64,000 nt of DNA from Micavibrio sp964400125 (lineage in GTDB: Bacteria; Pseudomonadota; Alphaproteobacteria; Micavibrionales; Micavibrionaceae), in the NCBI GenBank assembly GCA_964400125.1, contig CAYNSR010000003.1:62001-126000 (forward strand), in the 5' to 3' direction. The position numbers and the translations under genes were made by a program. The notes under the pieces are model-generated. The model did no database searches, was not told the origin of the DNA, and saw only the letters and a list, made by a program, of their open reading frames with translations. Within the stretch, counting starts at the first letter, position 1. The number at the start of each line of letters is the position of its first letter. Below, one piece after another: positions 25,501 through 33,092 of this stretch.

Positions 25501-25817
25501 ACGTGCCGACTGACACTGAATCCGGTTCCGGGTTGCGGCGGTATAAAGCCGAAATCAATCTGATCGATCACGGGGTCGGTATCTTCATAGGGCGTATCAC
25601 CGTCAGGCCGGGCCGGAACAAGCGAGGCCTCCAGCAAAGCCGCCATGGTTTCGATATGCATGACCGCGTGCGGGTATCGCCACCCTTCGGAAACCCGCAT
25701 CCACGCGCTGCCCTCCCCCGGCAGGGCCTGTCCGCGCACGACACCCGCCGCACCTTCCCGCACCAGACGGCGGAAAAGCGGGCGCGGCGGCATTGTCGGT
25801 TGAATGCGTAAGGCCAT
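25497..25817 (-). CDS. Hypothetical protein of about 106 residues
   Basis: This frame is favoured over two competing ones because its composition is protein-like: a basic N-terminus (PPRPLFRRLVREGAAG), a mid-region with EGWRYPHAVMHIETMAALLE, and an acidic Pro-rich tail. The ATG at 25817 follows AGGA at a spacing of about 11; a longer form to 25892 is less likely. It overlaps the end of the methyltransferase gene by 4 bases, tail to tail. No family is recognised. Confidence 0.5.
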   Translation of the reverse strand: MALRIQPTMPPRPLFRRLVREGAAGVVRGQALPGEGSAWMRVSEGWRYPHAVMHIETMAALLEASLVPARPDGDTPYEDTDPVIDQIDFGFIPPQPGTGFSVSRHV

Positions 25818-26009
25818 GGGGTTACGGGTCCTGCACGATTGCGTATGCTTGCCAGAATGTGTTGCTGTGCCCCACCAACGCCAACAGCGCACAACCGTTC
25901 CATCATTTTTTGCAATGTCCCAATTGTTTTTTAAATTATGAAAAACAATAGATACTTCCTTTTTTTTGTTCCAACAGGCTATAAAGCCTCATCAGCAAAG
26001 GAGCACCCC

Positions 26010-26225
26010 ATGACCGAACGCAAAAAATTCAGCTTTCTCAGATCCGGCCTGATGGGATCAAGCACCATGCCGCTGGGGACAGCGGGAATATCCGGCCACG
26101 CCCATGTGCATGGCGACCATTGCCACCACGATCACGGCCATGTCCATGATGAAAACTGCAAGCACGATCACGGCGATTCGCATGCCCATGTGCATGACGA
26201 AAACTGCAAACACGGGCACGAATAA
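26010..26225 (+). CDS. Histidine-rich small protein, probable metal binder
   Basis: In this 71-residue protein, residues 1-28 are ordinary. Residues 29-71 consist of repeats of HVHDENCKHDHGD type, containing about eighteen His and three Cys with interleaved Asp/Glu. Such a tail can bind Zn, Ni, Co or Cu; storage or delivery is inferred, not shown. The ATG follows AGGAG at a spacing of 6. It has no signal peptide, so it is presumably cytoplasmic. Its stop lies directly against the convergent BaiN-type gene. No metal transporter gene is adjacent. Confidence 0.75.
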   Translation: MTERKKFSFLRSGLMGSSTMPLGTAGISGHAHVHGDHCHHDHGHVHDENCKHDHGDSHAHVHDENCKHGHE

Positions 26226-27407
26226 TCAAACGGTCGTTCCGGCGCACCACCCGGACGACCACGCCCACTGAAAATTATAACCGCCAAGCCAGCCGGTCAC
26301 ATCGACGACTTCACCGATAAAATAAAGCCCCGGAACGGATCGGGCCTCCATCGTCTTCGATGACAGGCCTGCCGTGTTCACGCCGCCGCGTGTAACTTCG
26401 GCTGTCCGGTAGCCTTCCGACCCGCCCGGTTTGATGCGCCATGCGCAAATCGCATCACAGACGGATTGCAGTTTTTTATCGGACATATCCCCCATGATCC
26501 CGTCAATCCCGGTTGCAAGGACCAGCATATCCGCCAGACGTTGTGGCAACATGTCCGCCAGAACCGTGCGCAGCATTTTCTTCCCCTGCGACTGGCGCAT
26601 GGTTTTGAGATGTTGTAAAACATCAATCCGGGGGGCGAGATTGATAAAAATATCATCGCCGTTTTCCCAGTAGGATGAAATTTGCAGGATCGCCGGACCG
26701 CTCAGGCCGCGATGGGTGAACAGCATCGCTTCATCGAAATGCGTCCCGCCGCAGGAAATACGCGCCGGGTCGATCCCGATCCCGGAAAGCGGCCCCGTCA
26801 GGGCCAGCAATTCCGGCTGGAAGGTTAGCGGCACCAGCGCGGCACGCGGTGCGACAATATCCAGACCAAATTGCTCTGCCAAGGCGTAGCCAAACCCGCT
26901 GGCCCCGATTTTTGGAATGGACAGGCCGCCCGTGGCGACGACGAGAGAGATACATTCATAATCACCCCCGTCCGTCGATACCCGGAAAGCTCCGTCCTGC
27001 TTCGCAACCTGTCTTATAACCGTGCGCCCGCGAATCTCCGCCCCAGCGCATTCGGACAACAGCATATCGATAATTTGTTGTGCCGATCCGTCACAAAATA
27101 ACTGTCCCAATGTTTTTTCATGCCAGGCAATGCCGTGGAGATCAACCAGCGCGATAAAATCATGCTGGGTATACTGCGACAGGGCAGATTTGCAAAAATG
27201 CGGGTTGTCTGAAATAAACCGTTCCGGACAGCAATGCAGATTCGTGAAATTGCACCGCCCGCCGCCGGAAATGCGGATTTTTTCACCGATCGTGTCCGCA
27301 TGGTCCAAAACAGCCACGCGCCGTCCCCGCTTGACCGCAACCCCGGCGCACATCAATCCGGCGGCCCCGGCTCCGATGACCACGACATCGTATCTGGAAA
27401 AACTCAT
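26226..27407 (-). CDS. BaiN/HI0933-family NAD(P)/FAD-dependent oxidoreductase
   Basis: The 393-residue flavoprotein has an N-terminal dinucleotide-binding motif VVVIGAGAAGLMCA, the family signature KIRISGGGRCNFTN, a second FAD contact (LVVATGGLSIPKIG), and the C-terminal GLYFIGEVVDVTGWLGGYNFQWAWSSG motif. The physiological reaction of most members is not established. The ATG at 27407 follows AGGAC; an upstream in-frame extension looks spurious. The gene is convergent with the His-rich protein and upstream of, but divergent from, the acyltransferase. Confidence 0.92.
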   Translation of the reverse strand: MSFSRYDVVVIGAGAAGLMCAGVAVKRGRRVAVLDHADTIGEKIRISGGGRCNFTNLHCCPERFISDNPHFCKSALSQYTQHDFIALVDLHGIAWHEKTLGQLFCDGSAQQIIDMLLSECAGAEIRGRTVIRQVAKQDGAFRVSTDGGDYECISLVVATGGLSIPKIGASGFGYALAEQFGLDIVAPRAALVPLTFQPELLALTGPLSGIGIDPARISCGGTHFDEAMLFTHRGLSGPAILQISSYWENGDDIFINLAPRIDVLQHLKTMRQSQGKKMLRTVLADMLPQRLADMLVLATGIDGIMGDMSDKKLQSVCDAICAWRIKPGGSEGYRTAEVTRGGVNTAGLSSKTMEARSVPGLYFIGEVVDVTGWLGGYNFQWAWSSGWCAGTTV

Positions 27408-27571
27408 GACCTGTCCTATAGACGGCAACGCGCAAACATACAACAAGACCCGACAAAAACAGCAGACAGGGAAACGTTCCAAACTTAAGCTAATTTTGAG
27501 CAAAATTATAGCCAACATGTTGATTTTGTTTACAAAATATCAACCTGCCGCGCCTTATAATGGAAGTGTTC

Positions 27572-28480
27572 ATGGCCGATGGAACAAAGAGAATGGGGTG
27601 CGCTCAAATGTCGACACAGCAATTTTTGGATTCATGTCTGGATGGCGTGCGCTCCAAATCTTTTTATCCCGCTTACCAGAAATCCTTTCGTGTGATTGAG
27701 GCAAAATCGGACCCTCTGCGCGAAATTGCGTTTCGTCTCCGCTACCAGATTTATTGCGCTGAAAACGATATGGACGCAGGCGATGAAATGACCGTTGCCA
27801 CGGAGCTTGAAAAGGATTCCTACGACGACAATGCCCTGCATTTCCTGCTCTACAGCAAGGAAAACGACCAACCGGTCGGAACGGTGCGCGTTGTCTTGCC
27901 GCGTGAAAACAAACTGCTCCACAGTTTCCCGCTGCAATTTATTTGCGATCATCCGCTGATCCATATGGAAGACCGTGTGCCACAATTTTGCGAAATATCG
28001 CGGTTGTGCATGATCCGTTCCTACAGGAAACGCCCCGGCGACGGGAGTATTCTTCCTGCTTATTACGAACAGGATCAGGATGTCCACCTTGCCCATGCGG
28101 CCACCATGCATGTGCGCCGCGTGATTCCGTTTGCGCCGCTGGGACTGTTACGCGCGGCATTCGAGGGGGCGCTGGAACACGGCTTGACGGATTGTCTGTG
28201 CGTTCTGGACCCCGAACAACTCCACTCCCTGCAACGTATCGGCCTGTCCTACAGGGTTTTGGGGCCGCGTCTGGATATGGGCGGGCCGCAGCAGCCGATT
28301 ATCTTTAATATCAAACATGCCTTTGACAACATGATCCTGCAAAATCCCCCCTGCTGGGAAATCACTTCCGACCGTGGCCGTCTGCATCTGAAGGCAAACG
28401 AACTCGAACAAAACGCCTGGCAGGACCAGATGTTCGACGAAAAATGCATGAATATGATTTTCGAGCGTCTTTCGACCTGA
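27572..28480 (+). CDS. Exosortase-associated / LuxI-FeeM-like N-acyltransferase
   Basis: The 302-residue GNAT-fold protein is related to acyl-homoserine lactone synthases and N-acyl amino acid synthases. The LuxI-like N-terminal signature is present: FRLRYQIYCAENDM near residue 50. A central PVGTVRVVLP strand and CEISRLCMIRSYR follow, then a C-terminal helical region. It best matches the PEP-CTERM/exosortase-associated acyltransferase group, but no exosortase or PEP-CTERM protein is nearby. The start is uncertain: the ATG at 27572 follows GGAAG; the alternatives are 27560 and 27608. TATAAT at 27556-27561 could be the -10 box, which would favour 27608. Confidence 0.78.
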   Translation: MADGTKRMGCAQMSTQQFLDSCLDGVRSKSFYPAYQKSFRVIEAKSDPLREIAFRLRYQIYCAENDMDAGDEMTVATELEKDSYDDNALHFLLYSKENDQPVGTVRVVLPRENKLLHSFPLQFICDHPLIHMEDRVPQFCEISRLCMIRSYRKRPGDGSILPAYYEQDQDVHLAHAATMHVRRVIPFAPLGLLRAAFEGALEHGLTDCLCVLDPEQLHSLQRIGLSYRVLGPRLDMGGPQQPIIFNIKHAFDNMILQNPPCWEITSDRGRLHLKANELEQNAWQDQMFDEKCMNMIFERLST

Positions 28481-28580
28481 AAACTCCCGCGTGTGCGCTA
28501 TATGATATAATGCTCCGGACTGTGTCCGGCGCATCGTTATGACAGGTGACAGGATTTCCCGGCTGTGGTGAAATAAACCC

Positions 28581-29987
28581 ATGATTCGCTATATCTCGAC
28601 GCGCGGTCCGGGCGACCCGAAAACATTTCTGGATGTCATGATGGCCGGTCTTGCACCGGATGGCGGGCTGTACGTTCCCGATAGCTGGCCGGAATTCGAT
28701 CATGATATCCTTTCGCACCTCGCCGGGACACCCTATACCAATGTCGCCGCCAACATCATGGCCCCGTTCATCGGCAGGACATTGAGCGTAGATGCCCTGC
28801 AACGCCTCCTCGCCGACACCTATGAAGGCGGCAGTTTTGACCATGCCGCCGTTGCGCCACTGGTGCAGATCGGCCCGAATGCATGGCTGCTGGAACTGTT
28901 TCATGGCCCGACACTGTCGTTCAAGGATTACGCCCTGCAATTCATCGGCCGCCTGTTCGACCAGATTCTCGGGCAAAAATGGCAGAAACTGACGATTATC
29001 GGCGCGACTTCCGGCGACACCGGGTCTGCCGCGATTGAGGCACTGCGTCATTGCAAGAACATTACCACCATCATCCTGCACCCCAAGGACCGCACATCTG
29101 ATGTACAACGACGGCAGATGACGACCGTGGACGCGCCCAACGTGCATAATCTGGCGATTGACGGCACGTTCGACGATTGTCAGGCTCTGGTCAAGGCCAT
29201 GTTGGGGGACAGCGCTTTGCAGCAGGAATTGCGCCTTTCAGCAGTCAATTCCATCAACTGGGCACGCATCATGGCCCAGGTCGTTTATTATGTCGCCGCC
29301 GCCGTCGCCCTCGGCGCGCCGGAACGTCCGGTTTCCTTTACCGTACCGACGGGTAATTTCGGCAATGTCTATGCCGGATGGGTTGCCCGGAGAATCGGCC
29401 TGCCCGTTCACCGCCTGACCATGGCGACAAACCGCAACGATATCCTGACACGATTTTTTGAAACGGCGGAAATGCGCGTCGACAAGGTCATGCCGTCCCT
29501 GTCGCCAAGCATGGATATTCAGGTTTCCAGCAATTTCGAACGCTACCTGTTCGACCTCCTGCGGCGCGACCATGCCGGACTCAACCGCCTGATGCTGGAT
29601 ATGAACACCCGGAAATCCTTCCGGGTCGGACCGGAAATTCTAAAACAGGCGAATGATGAATTCCGGGCTGAACGCTGCGGCGATACTGAAACCATCGACA
29701 TGATGCGTTCATGTTACGAAGAAACCGGCATATTGATCGATCCGCATACGGCTGTCGGCGTCCATGCGGCCCTGCAGACGCAGGACGATCCGGCCATACC
29801 GTCCGTCATTCTTGCCTGCGCACACCCGGCAAAATTCCCCGATATCGTGGAGCGCGCCACCGGAATCCGCCCGGCCCTTCCGGATCATCTGGCAGACCTG
29901 ATGGACCGGACAGAATATTACACCGCCATGCCCAACGATCTGCAGCGGGTGATCGCCTTTGTACGGGCGGAAACGCCGAAAAGCTAG
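28581..29987 (+). CDS. thrC: Threonine synthase
   Basis: This PLP enzyme converts O-phosphohomoserine to threonine. The 468-residue protein has the long form typical of proteobacteria. The N-terminus YISTRGPGDPKTFLDVMMAG is diagnostic. The PLP lysine is K115 in TLSFKDYALQ, and the phosphate loop is GATSGDTGSAA. A TATAAT box at 28506-28511 lies about 70 bases upstream. Homoserine pathway genes (hom, thrB) are not in the window. The M16 peptidase follows 47 bases on, an order often seen in alphaproteobacteria. Confidence 0.96.
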   Translation: MIRYISTRGPGDPKTFLDVMMAGLAPDGGLYVPDSWPEFDHDILSHLAGTPYTNVAANIMAPFIGRTLSVDALQRLLADTYEGGSFDHAAVAPLVQIGPNAWLLELFHGPTLSFKDYALQFIGRLFDQILGQKWQKLTIIGATSGDTGSAAIEALRHCKNITTIILHPKDRTSDVQRRQMTTVDAPNVHNLAIDGTFDDCQALVKAMLGDSALQQELRLSAVNSINWARIMAQVVYYVAAAVALGAPERPVSFTVPTGNFGNVYAGWVARRIGLPVHRLTMATNRNDILTRFFETAEMRVDKVMPSLSPSMDIQVSSNFERYLFDLLRRDHAGLNRLMLDMNTRKSFRVGPEILKQANDEFRAERCGDTETIDMMRSCYEETGILIDPHTAVGVHAALQTQDDPAIPSVILACAHPAKFPDIVERATGIRPALPDHLADLMDRTEYYTAMPNDLQRVIAFVRAETPKS

Positions 29988-30034
29988 ACCGCAGGGGCTG
30001 GACGAAAGCCGCGTGATGGCCTATCTGTAGAAGG

Positions 30035-31297
30035 ATGAACATTCAAACGACAACCCTGAATAACGGCCTCCGGGTCATTACCGATACGGTCACCGCCGTT
30101 GACAGCATCGCACTGGGCGTCTGGGCCGGGGTCGGGACGCGGCATGAGGATTTATCCGTAAACGGCGTCGCCCATATGGTCGAGCACATGCTGTTCAAAG
30201 GTACAGCCACGCGCAGCGCAGGACAAATCGCCGAAGAGATCGAAGACGTCGGCGGCAGCATCAATGCCTATACCAGCCGCGAAATTACCGCCTATCATGT
30301 CCATGTGTTGAAAGAACATGTCGGTCTGGCCGTCGGAATCCTTGCAGACCTGCTGCAAAATTCCACCCTTCCCGAAGACGAGGTCGAGCGGGAACGCAAG
30401 GTTATCCTGCAGGAAATCGGCATGAGCATGGATACCCCGGATGATTTTGTGTTTGACACCTATCAGGAAACCGCCTATCCGGGCCAGGCTCTGGGCGCGC
30501 CAATCCTCGGGAAACCGAAAATCGTCGCCGCCATGACCCGCGAATCCCTGCATCAATATGTGCAGCATTGCTATACCCCTTCGCGGCTGGTCATTTCCGC
30601 CGCCGGCAATATACAGCATGAAACATTGGTCAAAATCGTCGAGGACGCTTTTTGTCATTTGCCGCAGGATCAGGATGTGCGCACCATTGCCGCGCGCTAC
30701 GAGGGCGGCGAACATCGTCTGGAAAAACCGCTGGAACAAAGTCATATCGTTTTAGGCTTTCGTTCGATCGGGCGGCATGACGATCGGTATTATTCCGCCG
30801 TGGCCCTGTCCAGCATTCTCGGCGGCGGCATGTCTTCGCGCCTGTTTCAGGAGGTGCGCGAAAAAAGGGGGCTGGTTTATTCCGTTTTCAGCTTCAATTC
30901 TGCCTTCGACGATGACGGGCAGTTTGCAATCTACGCCGGGACCGGGCCGGAACGCCTGCAGGAACTGGTTCCGGTCATCTGCGACGAAATCAGCAAAATC
31001 ATTACCGGCCCCGTGAGCGAAGCGGAACTGGCGCGGGTCAGGACGCAGATGCGTTCCAACCTGCTGATGGCGCGGGAATCAATGATGACCCGGGCCGGGC
31101 AGCAGGCAAAGCACCTGATCCATTTCAACCATACGCTCAATCTCGAAAAAATCCTTTCCGATATCGATGCGGTCAATGCGGACACCATCCAGAAACTGGC
31201 AGCGCTTGTTTTTTCCAGCCGCCCGACACTGGCTGGCCTCGGACCGCTGGAAAATCTGGAGCCTTATGATCAGATCTGTTCCCGTCTGGCCGCATAA
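30035..31297 (+). CDS. M16 family zinc metallopeptidase (processing-peptidase-like)
   Basis: The 420-residue protein resembles the beta subunit of mitochondrial processing peptidase. The inverted zinc motif HxxEH is intact (H47, E50, H51 in AHMVEHMLFKG), with the third ligand expected in the ERERKVILQEIGM helix. The glycine-rich loop (SILGGGMSSRLFQEVREKRGL) is also present. The protein therefore appears catalytically competent. There is no signal peptide, so it is cytoplasmic. The downstream GNAT gene overlaps it by 32 bases. Confidence 0.94.
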   Translation: MNIQTTTLNNGLRVITDTVTAVDSIALGVWAGVGTRHEDLSVNGVAHMVEHMLFKGTATRSAGQIAEEIEDVGGSINAYTSREITAYHVHVLKEHVGLAVGILADLLQNSTLPEDEVERERKVILQEIGMSMDTPDDFVFDTYQETAYPGQALGAPILGKPKIVAAMTRESLHQYVQHCYTPSRLVISAAGNIQHETLVKIVEDAFCHLPQDQDVRTIAARYEGGEHRLEKPLEQSHIVLGFRSIGRHDDRYYSAVALSSILGGGMSSRLFQEVREKRGLVYSVFSFNSAFDDDGQFAIYAGTGPERLQELVPVICDEISKIITGPVSEAELARVRTQMRSNLLMARESMMTRAGQQAKHLIHFNHTLNLEKILSDIDAVNADTIQKLAALVFSSRPTLAGLGPLENLEPYDQICSRLAA

Positions 31298-31904
31298 AAC
31301 GGCAACATCACCCCTTCTGCCCGACACGCAGCTTGCGGGGGAGCGCGTGGTGCTGCGTTTTCCCAGACCGGAAGACTGGAGAAACTGGGCGGAATTGCGC
31401 GCCGCCAGCCGCGATCATCTGGTTCCGTTCGAACCGCAATGGCACGAAGATTCCCTGACTGAAACCCTCTATCGCCGCCGTCTTTCGCGGCAGGCACGGG
31501 ACTGGCGGCTCGACCTTTCCCGTTCCTTCCTGATCCATCTGCGCAAGGATGACGGGACGAGCGGACCCGTCATCGGCGGGGTTAACCTGAACAATATTTG
31601 CCGTGGCGCGGCGCAATTCGGCACGCTCGGCTACTGGCTGGGTCTGCCCTATCTCGGTCACGGCTATATGCACGAGGCCGCAGGATTGCTGATAACGCAC
31701 GCCTTCACCGACCTTGCCCTCCACCGCATCAACGCCGCAACCCTGACTCATAATGGCCGCAGCATAAAAATGCTGCGCCGACTCGGGTTTGAAGAGGAAG
31801 GGTTTGCCCGCGCCTATATCCAGATCAACGGCGAATGGCAGGACCATTTACTGTTCGGATTGACAGCGGAGGGCCGCAATAGCGGACTGAATATCACCGC
31901 CTGA
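31266..31904 (+). CDS. GNAT acetyltransferase, RimJ/RimL type
   Basis: The 212-residue protein is similar to ribosomal-protein alanine acetyltransferases. It contains ERVVLRFPRPEDW at the start of the fold, YWLGLPYLGHGYMHEA as the acetyl-CoA binding region, and NGRSIKMLRRLGFEEEGFAR near the end, the hallmark of the RimJ/RimL group. The ATG at 31266 follows GGAG at a spacing of 5 and lies inside the end of the M16 gene, implying translational coupling. The target protein is unknown. Confidence 0.9.
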   Translation: MIRSVPVWPHKTATSPLLPDTQLAGERVVLRFPRPEDWRNWAELRAASRDHLVPFEPQWHEDSLTETLYRRRLSRQARDWRLDLSRSFLIHLRKDDGTSGPVIGGVNLNNICRGAAQFGTLGYWLGLPYLGHGYMHEAAGLLITHAFTDLALHRINAATLTHNGRSIKMLRRLGFEEEGFARAYIQINGEWQDHLLFGLTAEGRNSGLNITA

Positions 31905-31908
31905 ATTT

Positions 31909-32508
31909 TCAGGCGCGGCCTACGGTGCTGGACAACATAACGGGGTCGATGCCCATACGACGGACAACCGCGTCCCATTTCTTGTCGGTCTCGGTTTCAA
32001 AAATAATCTCCGGAATTGCGTCGAAAACCAGCCACGCATTGTCCTGCAATTCCTGATCGAGCTGGCCCGGGCCCCAGCCCGCATACCCCAGAACGAAAAT
32101 CATCTGCTGCGGTCCTTCGCCGCTGGCGACGGCGCGCAAGGCATCGACCGTTCCGGTGACGCTGATTTCACCGTTGATGCGCACAGTGTCTTGCTGGTGG
32201 AATTCCGGTGTGTGGATGATGAAACCGCGCACATTGTCCACCGGACCACCGCTCATGACGGCAATGCCGGAAACGGGATTCGGCTTTCCGGCGGAGGGAG
32301 TAATATTCAACTGCCCGAGCAGATTTTCCAGATCGATTCCCGGCAGCATGTGATTGATGACCAGCCCCATAGCCCCGTTATCATCATGGGCGCAAACCAG
32401 AATGACCGCCTTGTGGAAGCGCGGATCGCCCATGCCGGGCATGGCGAGAAGGAATTTTCCGGAAAGGTCGGTATCGTTGTTATGGGCCATGAATTGACTC
32501 AACACCAT
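31909..32508 (-). CDS. YqgE/AlgH family protein
   Basis: The protein of about 200 residues has no established biochemical function. Conserved family features are SGKFLLAMPGMGDPRF at the N-terminus, the HDDNGAMGLVINH segment, GGPVDNVRGFIIH, and FVLGYAGWGPGQLDQEL. The start is either the ATG at 32508 or the one at 32490; the shorter form begins six residues later and fits most relatives, but neither has a strong ribosome site. It is divergent from the peroxiredoxin gene and convergent with the GNAT gene. Confidence 0.9.
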   Translation of the reverse strand: MVLSQFMAHNNDTDLSGKFLLAMPGMGDPRFHKAVILVCAHDDNGAMGLVINHMLPGIDLENLLGQLNITPSAGKPNPVSGIAVMSGGPVDNVRGFIIHTPEFHQQDTVRINGEISVTGTVDALRAVASGEGPQQMIFVLGYAGWGPGQLDQELQDNAWLVFDAIPEIIFETETDKKWDAVVRRMGIDPVMLSSTVGRA

Positions 32509-32584
32509 TTGCGGGGCTTTTGCAAATCCCGGTTTCGCATTATGGTGGAACGGGTTTTCAACACGACACCGACAGGAGAGAAAA

Positions 32585-33082
32585 ATGACCGTTTCCGCAG
32601 GCGACAAAATTCCCGACATCACCCTGAAACGGCTTGGCCCGTCAGGCATGGAAGAGATCAGAACGTCCGACTATTTCAAGGGCCGAAAAATCGTCCTGTT
32701 CGCGGTTCCCGGCGCCTTTACCCCGACCTGCGCGCAAAAACACCTGCCCGGCTATATTCATGAAGCCGATTCGATCAAGGCCAAAGGCATTGATGAAATC
32801 ATCTGTCTGGCCGTCAACGACCCCTTCGTGATGAAGCACTGGGGCGATGTCGCGGGCGCACAAGGCAAGGTTACCATGCTGCCCGACGGCAACGGCGAAT
32901 TTACCCGCGCCCTTGGCCTTGGCATGGACGGGTCGGGGGCCGGTCTCGGGTTCCGCGCAAAACGCTTTTCCATGATCGTTGAGGACGGGATTGTCAGGGA
33001 TATACAGGTCGAAGACAAGGCTGGCGAGGTCAGCATCACCGGTGCAGAATCTTGCGCCATGCGCCTGCAATTGCATCAATAA
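32585..33082 (+). CDS. Peroxiredoxin of the Prx5 type
   Basis: This thiol peroxidase reduces hydrogen peroxide and organic hydroperoxides. In the 165-residue protein the active site P-x3-T-x2-C is intact (P42, T46, C49 in VPGAFTPTCAQKHLPG), and the family segment AVNDPFVMKHWG follows. C157 near the C-terminus could serve as a resolving cysteine. No glutaredoxin domain is fused, unlike the hybrid Prx5 of some bacteria. The ATG follows AGGAG. The gene lies between yqgE and the convergent PBP1A gene. Confidence 0.93.
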   Translation: MTVSAGDKIPDITLKRLGPSGMEEIRTSDYFKGRKIVLFAVPGAFTPTCAQKHLPGYIHEADSIKAKGIDEIICLAVNDPFVMKHWGDVAGAQGKVTMLPDGNGEFTRALGLGMDGSGAGLGFRAKRFSMIVEDGIVRDIQVEDKAGEVSITGAESCAMRLQLHQ

Positions 33083-33092
33083 ACGAAACCGA

